NCBI RefSeq assembly: GCF_004664715.2
Contig: NC_051074.1
Span: forward strand, 16,903,678-16,967,677
From: Peromyscus leucopus
Taxonomy: Eukaryota > Chordata > Mammalia > Rodentia > Cricetidae
Length of the DNA stretch: 64,000 nucleotides
Direction: 5' to 3'
Shown here: piece after piece, positions 21,246 to 32,400 of the stretch
Numbering within the stretch: position 1 is the stretch's first letter
Layout: each line of letters begins with the position of its first letter
Program-made: the position numbers and the translations under genes
The notes under the pieces: model-generated
Databases searched by the model: none
What the model saw: the letters and a program-made list of their open reading frames with translations, nothing else
What the model was told of the DNA's origin: nothing

Positions 21246-21955
21246 GGTTTATAATGAAATGCTCATAGTAACTATGCTGTCATGTAAAGGGTTGGGTAGA
21301 GAGAGAAACTAAAATTGTACTAAATGGCAACAAACATTTCATTCCATCCCATGCCATAAAAACTATCTGAGAGAAACCTGTAAAATTATCCCAAAAATTG
21401 AAGCAAGCAAATTGTCTTTTAGATCCCACATTTTTATCATTTCATTCATAGAACCCTCAGAAAAGGGTGCATCATTTTTGAGTAAGACAGGCATCCTTAG
21501 AAAAAGGTAGTTCATAGGATGGGATTTAGTCCCAGATTACAATAATTTTTGGCAATAGTGGAAAATATATACCCTTTTCTTTCTCATGGAATGTTGAAGG
21601 GAAACTATTGACTCTTATGCAAATATTAATTTCCAAGTGTACAGATTTATGAACTGTCAATCTACACACATACACATTCCTGATAAATGCACTGCTGAAA
21701 AGTAATGATTTTCTAAAATTATTGTTAAAGTAAAAGAAAACAACATGTAATAGCACACACACATTTTGTGGGAGGGTAAAATTTAAATGTCAAAGAAATC
21801 TGTAAAGAACAAGGGAGTTTAGAAGACAAAGATGTCCACAAGATATGAACTGACTTACACTCATCATTTATTTTATCTGAAAAGCAGAACATGTATGCCT
21901 GTCCATAAAATTACTTCATGCTCCCATGAACTGAAGTAACTTCTGAACAAAAATG
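21246..21955. other. Unique sequence, no recognisable feature
   Basis: Nothing repeat-like or exon-like can be supported. Confidence 0.5.
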
Positions 21956-21964
21956 GAATCCATG

Positions 21965-22340
21965 CTAGTATATTGTCAATTTGATGCAAGTTAGAATTAT
22001 TTGGGAAAAGTTACTCTCAATTAAGAAAATGCTTCCACAATATCTGCCTGTAGGCAACTCTATAGCAAATTTTCTTAATTAGTAATTGATGTGGGAAGTC
22101 CCAGCACACCCTTGGGCATAGAGTTCTAGAGTGTATAACAAACCACTTGAGCAAGCAGTAGGGAGTTCTCCATGACCTCAGCCTCACCTTCTACCTCTAG
22201 GTTCCTACCCAGTTTAACTTAATGCCCTGATTTCCTTTGATAATATACGTTGAAATGGAACTATAAGCTGAGATAAACCATTTTCCTCCTAAAGTTGCTT
22301 TTGGTTATGGTGCTTTACCACAATATTACAAACCAAAAAT
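21965..22340 (+). mobile_element. Lx-type L1 3' end
   Basis: Seen: GTCAATTTGATGCAAGTTAG, CTCAATTAAGAAAATGCTTCC, GAGATAAACCATTTTCCTCC and AAGTTGCTTTTGGTTATGGTGCTTTA. The terminal block is the sense counterpart of the antisense starts at 3.6 and 49.33 kb. It has no coding part. Confidence 0.68.
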
Positions 22341-22344
22341 ACAA

Positions 22345-22615
22345 CAAAAGATAGGACTTATCCTGGATGCATGAAATGGCTCTTTGGAACACATTCCCTA
22401 GGGTGGAATTCCTTGTTCAGCCTTGACATAAGGTGGGAGGAGCTTGGTCCTGCCTCAACTTAGTATGTCAGGTTTTGTTGACTCCCCAAGGGAAGCCTTA
22501 CCCTCTCTGAGGAGTGGATGGGGGTGAGATTGGGAGAGAGCAGGAGAATGGCAGGAGAAGGGGATGGAGGGGGAACTGGAATTGGTATATAAAAGGAAAA
22601 ACTTTTTAAAAAAAT
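22345..22615 (+). mobile_element. L1 3'UTR end, second subfamily
   Basis: Seen: GGAGGAGCTTGGTCCTGCCTC, CAAGGGAAGCCTTACCCTCT, GAGGAGTGGATGGGGGTGAG, a purine-rich G tract, and GGTATATAAAAGGAAAAA with an A-rich tail. This is a typical rodent L1 3' terminus, placed head to tail behind the previous one. Confidence 0.75.
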
Positions 22616-22619
22616 ACAT

Positions 22620-23190
22620 AGCTAATACAAAATTATTGCAAATTCTATTTTCAGTAACAAGAATTTTTCTGCTTTAATTTAATTTGAATCCTGTGAAATA
22701 AATACATTAACTGAAAAGAAGTTTTATTATTTATTAAAATTCATTAAACCTATCCTTGAAATTAAAGGATAGGTTTAATGAATTTTAGTTTTCCTGTATC
22801 CCCTGTCAAGATATGTGTTTCATCCAACAATTCATTATGAAGTTTAAGTAAGATTCACCATATGTAGATCCAGCCATTAATATGTTTATTGATTTACTAA
22901 GGGAATAAGCATTACAAATGCTGTCGGAAAAGTTGTGCATTGGATTCTGATGCTTTAATACAGCAAGACAGTGAGTGTGAGTTTCCTATCTCAAGGTCAG
23001 TGATCCCCAAACTATTTCTGACAAAAGTTTCTGAATAATATATCAAAGGGTGATTGACAAAGACATGAATTACAAATGTATTTCCAATCGTTTATTATTA
23101 GACCTTTTATATTTGGTATTATTTCATTAAATCATTAAAGTAAGTTTTTAAATATTGGACCAAGACATGTAGATATCCATTTTGTTAATT
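22620..23190. other. Unique sequence containing a perfect hairpin
   Basis: No repeat family recognised. The inverted repeat at 22,735-22,787 is listed separately. Confidence 0.5.
22735..22787. repeat. Perfect 23-bp inverted repeat (hairpin, 7-nt loop)
   Basis: Left arm 22,735-22,757, loop GAAATTA (22,758-22,764), right arm 22,765-22,787. The arms are exact reverse complements over 23 bases (core CATTAAACCTATCCTT against AAGGATAGGTTTAATG). It belongs to no element I recognise and lies 120 bp after an L1 tail. Confidence 0.93.
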
Positions 23191-23199
23191 AAGAGAGCT

Positions 23200-26100
23200 G
23201 ATATGATTGCTAAGGAAAAATATACACAGCAAAAAGAGAGAGATTTGACTCAGTTCCCAGACCACTCAAGTAGTCCTCTAGGGTCTAGTCTGGGTTCAAC
23301 ATATTGTATCCTAGGCTACTTTGAGCACCAAACATTTGCCATAGCCCACCTGTCGTCTTTTGCCAGGAAATGCCCTAGCTGCAACAACACAAAGGACTGT
23401 TCTGTGCCGTCTTCATCCCTCCGCCCCCAGGTACCCAGTCATCCCACATCATTCTACAGGGTCTAGCCAAGTAAGTACAACTGACCTCCTACTCCTTTTT
23501 ACCATAACCTGCCATATTTATCCTGGGTCTCACAATCAGTGACCTTTCAAGTCTGACTACCTCCTGCACAAAGCTAAGCTCTAGGCTTCCACCAGAACCC
23601 ACTCTACCTGTAACCACTTACAGGACCCTTATGTACAGTTTCCAATCACCTCACTTGGTACCCAGACTTCCTTCTTCCTCCAGGGCCAAACAAGGTAAAT
23701 TTCCTTGACTTCCAGATCCAAACCTTTTCTGTAACCTTTTCGATCTAGCCTGGGTCCCGCATCAATCTCTCAAACCATAGCACTCTCGCAGATCTTATCT
23801 AATCTTTCCACCAAGCAAAATCTATGCCTGTAGTCCATGTTTAGATCAGGAAGTACATTCCATATATCAGATAGTCCCTTCTGTCCACCTGCCATCACTT
23901 CCCCTCAAGCCTTATCAAGCTCTAGACAATATCTTTGCTTTTTCACCAACCTACTCTGTCCATGGAAAATTCAGAACTAAAAGAAGTCTGAATGCCCAGA
24001 CCTCACCACAAAAATACCAACGTGTGAAAGAATAATCCAGAAACTTCTTTACAAAAGATTCCATCCCTGTAGACTATTTGCTGTTAATAAATACATAGAT
24101 TAACTCCAAGATGCAGGATTTAAATAGCAATCATAAACTTTAGGAATTCAAGGGTTTTAGAGAATATATGAAGAAACAGTGTGGTAAAATCTACTTAAAG
24201 ATGTGGATTAACTTTAGTCTACTAATAGAAAGCAATTTCATTATCACAAACCTCCAATAGAAAAATCATCTAGACAAAAATGGAGAAACATCAGAATTAT
24301 TAGATTTATAACTCAAATTAACTCAATAGATATCTACAGAATATTTTATCCTATCACCAAATAATATACATTCTTCTCATCAGCTCATTGAATCTTTTCT
24401 ATATTAGACCACATCTTGGGAAATAAAACAAATATTTACAAATTAATATCACTGCATGCATTCTACATGGCCACAATGTAATAATATTTAAAATTGGCAA
24501 TAAAACATTCCTAGTGTATGAACAAACTCTTGGAGACTAAGCAACTCATTACTGACTGATTAATGGATGAAAGGCATTAATAAAGAATCCTAAAGGCAAT
24601 CTTCCTGGAACTAAATAAAAATAAAAATACCACACAACGAGACATCTAGGGCACATTGAAAACAGTCTTACAAGGGAAGTTTATAGCTCCAAGTGCCTAT
24701 GTAAATAAATCCTGGAAAGCATAAATAAATGGCATAATGATGCAACTCCAAAACCTGGAAAAAAAGAAAAGTACCAATTTGAACTCAGTCAATGACAAAA
24801 AGATGTGGTGTATATACAATATGGAATACTATTTCGTGTAAAGAAAAATGAAATAATTAACTTTGCAAGTAAATGGATCAAACTAGACAGGGTCATATTG
24901 ATTGAAGACCGGGACATAGAAAGATAAATGTAGAATATTTTCTCTTATTAGAGACTCGTAGCCTTAAATCTTCAAATATGGGTACATAGTCTGTAGTAAC
25001 TGCAGAAACTAGGACAGTGAAATGTGATTGTTTTCAGGCTAGAGGGTTTGGGGAGTGATAGATAGGGGAATAGTAAGGCACAAGTGATCTGCTTAGAAAA
25101 TGAGAAAGGAGGACTCTATGAAGGAGGAGAGAAGTAAATACAGAAGAAAGAAGGTAGAAAGTAAAATAATACAGACATCTGAAGAAGCCTTTATACTTTA
25201 AAAAGCCTATAATACATACAACTCTGTGTAGAAGCATATACTATATTTTTAATGAGTCTTCCTCCCTGAGCTGATATTGCCTCTTCCGGGAGTTAAAGAT
25301 CACCTAGCAATGTCTCAAATAACAAACCTAAGAAGCCCTCTTTGGAGTTGTTGGCCGGGGCTGTCCAAGAGATCCAAACACAAAGCCTATTGCTGTTTGT
25401 TGCCTTTGATTATCCCCTGGAAGTGGAAGGTAAGTAATTATTATTGAATTCCTAAAACAGAGCCCAGTGGCTCTGAGCAGAACTGACCTGAGTTCTTCCT
25501 CCATGATGACTAGATTTTGTACCAGAAAGCATCATGCAAATTTCCAAAGGAGGGAGGCAACCAATAGTTCCAACCAGCTATGATATCTATGACCGACATC
25601 AACAAGCATGAAGGCACGGTATCTCTGAGATGCAGTAGTGGCACACATACCTTGGATATAACCAACGACTTTCCAATTGATTTAAGTCCTGCACAACAAG
25701 AAGGAAATCATGGCTGGTACTGGAAACCTAGCTGACTACTCAATGCCAGTGAAATCGTGGTTATTGGAGGAGAATCTAACAACCATTAAGTTCTTAAGCC
25801 AGCATAGTCCCTGACAGCAATATAAATATTTGTCCTTATACCCAAAGTGTAGTCTTTACCTCTTATCAGAGAAATACTTCTGCACCAGAAAATCATAACC
25901 AATCAAACTGCAAAGTTGTGGAGCTCTGTCCAATGGCTCTATCTCCAAATACTCCAATACCCAAGGACCAGGGAATGTTGTGGGAGAGGAAGCAGGAAAA
26001 CAGTAAAAGCCAAGTGATCAAGAAGTTTGCTGTAACAGTGTATCTCCTAAGGTCAGAAGCTACACCCATAAAGTCTTAACAACAACATGACTGCATAAAT

Positions 26101-26255
26101 ATGGGCAACACAAAGACATGCTAAAGTGGACAGGGGAAAGTCCATGTGGCCTCATTCCTACACAAAGACCTGCAGGCTACTGAGGAATGGTAGGAGCAGG
26201 AGAAATACTCTTCTCCATGGAAAAGAGAGAGGTTGAGAGCTGAGAAGACAAGGTT
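23200..26255 (+). mobile_element. Old L1 with large internal deletions
   Basis: Order seen: a C/T-rich 5'UTR-like part with spaced AGGTAAGT-like and CTTCCACCAGAACCC blocks (23.2-24.0 kb); a leader piece TTAAATAGCAATCATAAACTT (24.12 kb), also found as TCAATAGCAATCATGG at 40.88 kb in another L1; then an ORF2 endonuclease-region fragment reading IYRxFxP...YTFFS and a DHILGNKT-like segment (24.31-24.45 kb); then the ORF2 end (AATATGGAATACTATTT, 24.82 kb); and a long 3'UTR (25.0-26.25 kb) with a TACACCCATAAAGTCTTAACAACAACATG block. Most of ORF1 and ORF2 is missing. Many stops and indels: old and inert. Confidence 0.7.
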
Positions 26256-26259
26256 CAAT

Positions 26260-27675
26260 GTACAAAGATCACTGAAGGTATCTGTGCATTCTCTACAGAG
26301 CACTTACAGTCACAAGGTACAATAATATGGAAAAATTACACTTAAACATCTTATAACAATAAGAGTAGGATCTTTCTTGGGTTAGGACCCATAAATATGG
26401 TGCACTCAGTTTCTGAAATAAATAGCAAAATATCAATCATATCGGGCTTTGTTTAAACAAGGGGTGAGAATATAAAATTCTATTTTTATTGCCTCTTCTA
26501 ACATCAGAGCCAAAACAAACATTTGCTTTTAAATTAATGATTTTTCAAGTATAGGTAAGAAACTTAGCTCAGTTGAGATTTGTCAAAATTGCTTGGGGAT
26601 TTTCAAACATATCCAGCCTCTGAAGCTAATTCCAAAGTTCTCCAACAACCATCAAACCATTAATATTCCCACTTTCAAAGTCTAAATATGTGTTATTGTT
26701 CAACAAACCTCAGTGCTGCAGTTATATATTTAAAACTGCAATATGATTCAATGTGAAAATCCATTTATTGATTTATTAAACATCTTTGGCTCTCAGAACT
26801 AAAGGTAATAAAAAGAATAAAAGTCATTCTTGTCATCTCTAATTTTCTTTACAATGTTTTATAGATAGGAAGATATCTGTATGGGTACACAAGAAAAGAT
26901 TTAACATTGAGAGAAATATAATGCAAATAAGGTATTGGGTAGTAAAATGAAATTATGAGCTGTTTCTAAATGCCACAACATTCCTAAATTTTTAGTGTAC
27001 TTCAATAAGTTTCTTAATAACAAGAGGGTTTCAGATTTCTAAAATATTTCAGAGACATTGGCTTTTTTAAAAGAACAATGTGAGAGTTAATACATCTTTT
27101 CTTCTCTAGTCCTTCTCATTTGTGAGGGAGAGGGCTATTAACACATGTGTAGTCAATGTGTCATGTTTGAACATCATTTGGGTACATCTGGAGTAAGGTG
27201 CCCATCTTAACATATATTCATTGCTATAAAATATCTAGTACACAGAGGGAGAAAACAGTATTTCAGTTATGAAAGAGATTATATGAGTACTTCAAATATA
27301 CTACACATGTCCAAAATGCTTTTCTAAAACTTTTTAGATGACTTTCAATTTAATTATTATACAATTTTGGCCAAATTTATTCATAGTTACTCAGCCAAAT
27401 TTCCAAGGAGAATCATATAGGAACAACCCCAAATTAAACAATTTTGTTGCCATTCTGGAGGATAGAGATTTTTTTAAACTAATCTTTAAATGTGAACTTT
27501 CATATATTTCATATTTATCAAGAAATGTAGTATTTTTCCAAGGAAAATGGCCATGTCTTTTAAGATACTCTTTTAAGTTACATATAATCTTTCTTATGGC
27601 CAACCAAACACTCATTTCTCTTATTTAAAAAAGTCTATTTTATTAATTATGAAATATCATTAACAGTTTAAAATT
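26260..27675. other. Unique sequence, no recognisable feature
   Basis: AT-rich; short overlapping frames at 27.34-27.63 kb have no recognisable content. Confidence 0.5.
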
Positions 27676-27814
27676 CAGAGAACGGATATGGAGAGCCTAG
27701 CTGCAACTGATACATCTGCAACACACCTCCATGCTAAGGCTCATTTAACACCACAGAAGAGGGGGCAGGGGGTAATAAGAATCAGAGGACCAAGAAGTCT
27801 GTTGAAAGATTTTG

Positions 27815-27916
27815 GAGCCAGGCAGATCTATATGAGTTCGAGGCCATCCTGGGCTACAGAGTGAGCTACAGGAAAAGGCAAAAAGCTACACAGAGAAACC
27901 CTGTTTCAAAATTCAA
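27815..27916 (+). mobile_element. B1 SINE, 5'-truncated, inside an L1 3'UTR
   Basis: AGCCAGGCAGATCTATATGA, GAGGCCATCCTGGGCTACAG, AGCTACACAGAGAAACCCTG and a TTTCAAAATTC A-tail. The tail runs into the GAAA/GGAA microsatellite. Confidence 0.9.
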
Positions 27917-28026
27917 AAAAAAAAAAAAAGAAAGAGAAAGAAAGGAAGGAAGGAAGAAAGAAAGGAAGGAAGGAAGGAAGGAAGGAAGGAAGGAAGGAAG
28001 GAAGGAAGGAAGGAAGGAAGGAAGGA
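27917..28026. repeat. (GAAA)n/(GGAA)n microsatellite
   Basis: A-rich B1 tail passing into GAAA and then a pure GGAA array of about 17 units: a microsatellite born from a SINE tail. Confidence 0.95.
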
Positions 28027-28555
28027 CAAGAAAGCCACACCCAGGATATATCATCAACAATATGATGGCTTAAGCATGACATAAATGATGACAACTCCAA
28101 TGGACATACTAGCATGGAAGGGGAGAACTTACTGGACCTCAACCCTAGACAAAGAACTGTAGGTGACTAAGAAGCACTGAGAGAGGGAGACTTAGTCATT
28201 TCCAAAAATGGAAACCCTAATTGGTTATTCAAAACCAAGTGGTCAGCTCTGAAATCATATATATGCAAATGACAATAGATTCAACAGATATTTTATATTA
28301 TAACAACAACAACAACAATAATAATAATAACACTAATAGTTAAGGGGGAAGAGTCCTACTAATTTGAGTGGGAGTATAGTGGAGGGTACCAGAGAAGGGG
28401 TGTACTGAAGGGAAAGTGATGTAATTATATTTAAATTTAAAAATTGAAAACACAATGTAGAGAAATTATAAAAATTTACCTTAATTAAGTATTCTGTAAT
28501 ACTAAGGCATTTGCTGTGCAGTAATTAATAACTTTGATAATAAGATTGACTTTCC

Positions 28556-28708
28556 AGCTGGGCAGTGATGGCACAGGCCTTTAATCCTAGCACTGGGGAT
28601 TTAGAAGCAGGCAGATCTTTGTGTTCTAGGCTAGCCTTGTCTGCAGAGTGAGTTCCAGGACAGCCAGGGCTACACAGAAAAAACCCTGTTTCAAAAAAAA
28701 AAAAAAAC
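28556..28708 (+). mobile_element. B1 SINE
   Basis: GCTGGGCAGTGATGGCACAG, TTTAATCCTAGCACTGGGGA, GAGTTCCAGGACAGCCAGGG, CTACACAGAAAAAACCCTG and a 15-A tail. Confidence 0.93.
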
Positions 28709-28848
28709 AAGAAAAAAATGTCCTTCCATTCTCTAAAATTAACAAAATAAAATAAAATAAAAACCTGCATTAAAACAGATTATGCCAAGCAGAATGTGAT
28801 TAGAGATGGCACTATTCTAATAATATTAGTAGAGATTTGAATATGCTT

Positions 28849-29383
28849 CACACAGCCCTTTTATGTACCAGGCTTTCTCTTTGAGGCCAGCAACCAGCTC
28901 CTAAATCGTGACAAGGAACTGCATATTAGTTATGAATGTTCAGCCTTATCTTAATGCTTGTCCCACTGGCTCTTATAACTTTATCTGTTTCTCTTCATCT
29001 ATGTTTTTGCCTCAGGGCCTTTTAGCTTTCCTTCTGTATATCTTACCTTCACTGCTTCTCCAGGTCTGACTGGAGACTGTCTGGCTTCTGGCCCCAGGTG
29101 TGTTCCTCCTTTTCTTCCTCATTCTCTTCTCCTTCTTCTCTCTCCTACTTATTCTCTCTGCCAGTCAAGCCCGCTTCTCCCTCTTCTGCCTAGCTATTGT
29201 ACATTCAGCTTTTTATAGACCAATCAGGTACCTTACGTAGGCAGGCAAGGTGAAACAAATGCAACTCATCTTTATATAATTAAACAAATATAGCACAAAG
29301 ACATGTAATAGGCCTTTACATTATTAACAAAGACAGCAAAAACAGATGTAAAAACACATCTTTGCATATTTAAATATTCCACA
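28849..29383 (-). mobile_element. Solo LTR, antisense, 6-bp duplication
   Basis: Minus strand starts TGTGGAATATTTAAATATG at 29,383. The inverted CCAATCAG motif is at about 29,220 and a C/T-rich region at 29,090-29,200. ATGCTT flanks it at 28,843-28,848 and 29,384-29,389, a 6-bp duplication typical of class II ERVs. The far end has lost the usual CA. Same general layout as the LTR at the window start. Confidence 0.7.
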
Positions 29384-29436
29384 ATGCTTTTACTTTAAAT
29401 TACCACAATGCTAATAATTACTATAAAAAAGTATAT

Positions 29437-29496
29437 ATACTAGGCAGTGGTGGCACAGGCCTTTAATCCTAGCACTGGGGAGTCAGAAGCAGGCAG
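29437..29496 (+). mobile_element. B1 5' fragment
   Basis: Only the first about 60 bp of a B1 (AGGCAGTGGTGGCACAGGCC, CTTTAATCCTAGCACTGGGG, AGCAGGCAGATG). It shares the variants CACAGGCC and CCTAGCACTGGGGA with the B1 at 28,556. Confidence 0.85.
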
Positions 29497-29499
29497 ATG

Positions 29500-29925
29500 T
29501 ACATTTATGATTGTTATTTAAGTAATTTTTCTGAAATTATTATACAATTCTAAAAATACTTCAAAAATAAATAATCAGAAAATCTATTTATTCAAATCAT
29601 ACCATTTTTCCATGTTAGCACAATAACTCTCATGAACACAATGCTTTCCCTAAATGCTGATAATGAATTTGAAAAAGTTTCTAATAACAGGTTTTTTTTT
29701 CTAAGAACAAAGTTCCCATGATTTAATTTGCAATAGGAACTGCATTCAATTTTTTTTCTGAGAAAATATCTCATTTGAGAATAAATTATTATCATAACAT
29801 TGAATCTTATATTTTTACTTATTAGAATTTGTTATGAATTTCATCAAAATATCTAAAGATATGTATTTAAGTGGAAGAGGAAACATGATACCAATGTGCC
29901 TCAAATTGTGTTCACAACTCATTCA
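29500..29925. other. Unique sequence, no recognisable feature
   Basis: AT-rich; nothing supportable. Confidence 0.5.
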
Positions 29926-29927
29926 AA

Positions 29928-30050
29928 GGCAGCCTGGTTTACAGAGTGAGATCCAGTACAGACACCAAAGCTACACAGTGAAATCCTATCTTGAAAAAAC
30001 AAAAAACAAAACAAACAAAAAACAAAAAAACCAAAAAGAAAACAAAGACA
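29928..30050 (+). mobile_element. B1 3' fragment with A-rich tail
   Basis: GGCAGCCTGGTTTACAGAGT, GAGATCCAGTACAGACACCA, GCTACACAGTGAAATCCTAT, then a CAAAA-rich tail. Confidence 0.8.
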
Positions 30051-30054
30051 ATTT

Positions 30055-31650
30055 AAAGTGAAGTGAAAGATGCATTCAGTAATTTAATATGGAACCTGCA
30101 GATAGTTACTTGAATTTTATACAATGGTTAAAAACAAATTATTATTGTTATAATACTAATAAAAGCTTGTATGAATTATGTAACAAAATCTGTAAAATAA
30201 TGCATATGTATTAGCTCATTAATGAAAGCATTATTCCTCACAAAATGGAAAATTGATTTACCCTTCTTTGATAAAGTTTCCTTTAGTATGTGAGGAAAAG
30301 TATTTACTCTAAGAAATTCACATCATTCAAACTTTTGTACTAATTAAATCCTTTCTTTACAAAAGCACACATTGAAAATGATGATCATCTGAGAACTTCT
30401 GATGTTTGTGTTTGTCAAAGAAAATAGAAGTCAGAGTCATAAACACAGGTTATCTGTGGACTCAGTACTTGATATAGAGATCTAAGTGAAAGTGCCCAAA
30501 TCTCTTGACATCATGGCATTACAATAATGTTGTTCTGTTTAATGGACTTCACTTGTGCCTTGAAGTGGTTTTTATGGCAGAGAATAAGGGTTCTCACAAA
30601 TAGTAGTTAACTAGATCGGTATTCAAGTTATTTTTAACATCTGCAAAAACATGACAACAAAAACCATATAATTTTGGCTTATGTGGAAACAGCTAGAAAC
30701 TATTCAAAATAAATAATAATGATCTATCTGAATTGAGTAAGCCTGTGAGCACATTTATATGGTTTGCTTTAGATTCAAGTTAACTCTCCTGTGGTATTTA
30801 CTTTCCATAAAAATTTGTGTTGAGCTGGCTAAGGTTTTCAGCTAATGCTATTCTTGATTATAATTATAGATTAGTGTTATTTTGACTTCACAATCAGCAC
30901 TTTAATTTGTTGTAGGTTTGGTTAATTATAAAGTGATGCATAATTCCATTAACAATCTTTTTAGAAGCATAATTCTTAAAACAGGCTTTCAGAAAGAGTG
31001 TGTGTTATGGTTCAAGCAGGAATTATTATTTTTACTTCTGTTTGCTGTTATTTTGGGCAAAAGAACTTAACTCACAAGGCAGTGTGTTTTACAATAGCAA
31101 TTCATTGAAAAATAACACCAGGTACAGCAGAACATCTTTCTGAGAGGATTTTATTTAAAATGTATATAAGAAAAGAAGGTGGAAAATGCATTTGTATTAC
31201 CAGCTGTGAGGGATCCTAGGCAGTGGAGTCGACTGGAACTATGAACTAAAGACCATTTTTAGCAATACAGAGAGACATTGCTTCAAAACAAATACTCTAA
31301 TTAACAAAATAAATAAACATATAACAAACTAGTTATGTAGGTAACTAAAACTCCTTGAAGAAAAACCCAAAACAAAATTTGCTTTCATCATCCAATTGCT
31401 CTAAAAATAAACCTTTCAAACTTTCTTAATTTAATTCATATATTTCCTTTTGTGTATGATTTCTTCCCAAAAAATGTATAAGGAAATAGAATATGTATGC
31501 AGAATAATATTGTCAAAGCATAACTTAAGTATAAAATTAAAATCAAAGTAAGAAAAAAGTCTTAACATATTTATAATTATTTTAAGTAACAACTTATCTT
31601 GTTAAAGAATACTCTTTAATTTTGAAAATGATGTTAATAATACTGTTGAT
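30055..31650. other. Mostly unique sequence
   Basis: No supported gene or repeat, except a weak B1-like trace at about 31,200-31,300 (CAGAGAGACATTGCTTCAAA) that is too diverged to assert. Confidence 0.45.
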
Positions 31651-31654
31651 ATGC

Positions 31655-31997
31655 CAAAACACTAGAATGAAAAGTAATTTTAGGAGGTGGGCAGGATTTA
31701 TTTGGTTTATACTTCTAGGCCAAAGTCTATCATTTAGGGAAGTCAGGGCAGGAACTCGATTGAAACAGAAACAAAAATCATGAAAGAATGCCACCCACTA
31801 GTTCTCTCATTGGTTCATCGGAAGCTAGCTTTCTTCATATCCCAGCTCCACTGCCTAGGAATGGTGGCACCCCCGTAGTTGCCTGAGCCATCCCACATCA
31901 CCTATCAATTAAAACAGTCTCTCACAGATGTAGCCACAGGCCAATCTGATCTCAATAACTCTCAGTTGACTCAGAAGACTATAGGTAGTATCAACTT
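31655..31997 (-). mobile_element. Lx-type L1 3' end, antisense
   Basis: Seen: GGGAAGTCAGGGCAGGAACT, CACTGCCTAGGAATGGTGGC, CTCACAGATGTAGCCACAGG, CCAATCTGATCTCAATAACTC and GTATCAACTTGATAG. This is the standard antisense order of a rodent L1 3' terminus. Confidence 0.78.
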
Positions 31998-32400
31998 GAT
32001 AGTGGAAGCTAGCTAGAACAAACCCTCTGCCCACAGATAAATACATCACTTTCAAAGTCTTTCCATAGTATTCATAAGACAATAACTCTAAAGTAATGAT
32101 TTATATAGTTATGGCATTACCTAGCATAACTTCTCCCAGGCAATTAGGAAGACAGAAATATACTTTAAAGCTGTCTTGTTGGAAGGAGGGGAGCAATGCG
32201 TGTGGGTGTAGTGACCCCTTGTTATTTGTAAGAAAAACATTTGGGCCACTTGGAGAGTTTCACAATCTCAGAGATCTCTTAAATAAAACTATTAAGTGAA
32301 AAATATTATTTTTCTGCTATAATTTTATGTCCTAGACAAATTACAAATTTATTTTAAATATGATTTTCTTCAACTATTTTATTTATTCAGTAAGTTATTC
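31998..32400. other. No recognisable feature
   Basis: AT-rich linker between two L1-derived blocks. Confidence 0.45.

Larger units (their letters stand above)
27680..28460 (+). mobile_element. L1 3'UTR, interrupted by a B1
   Basis: Seen before the B1: CAACTGATACATCTGCAACAC and GACCAAGAAGTCTGTTGAAAG. After it: GGACATACTAGCATGGAAGG, AACCCTAGACAAAGAACTGT, AACCAAGTGGTCAGC and GATGTAATTATATTTAAATT. It is a parallel copy of the 3'UTR at 25.9-26.25 kb. Ends in an A-rich terminus. Confidence 0.75.

Noticed and set aside
27917..28026. Regularly spaced repeats considered as a CRISPR-like array
   Set aside because: Pure simple-sequence repeat without spacers; the genome is a rodent nuclear genome.
27861..28142. 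Frames with K-E-G-R and S-F-L-P repeats on both strands
   Set aside because: Translation of the GGAA microsatellite in a B1 tail.
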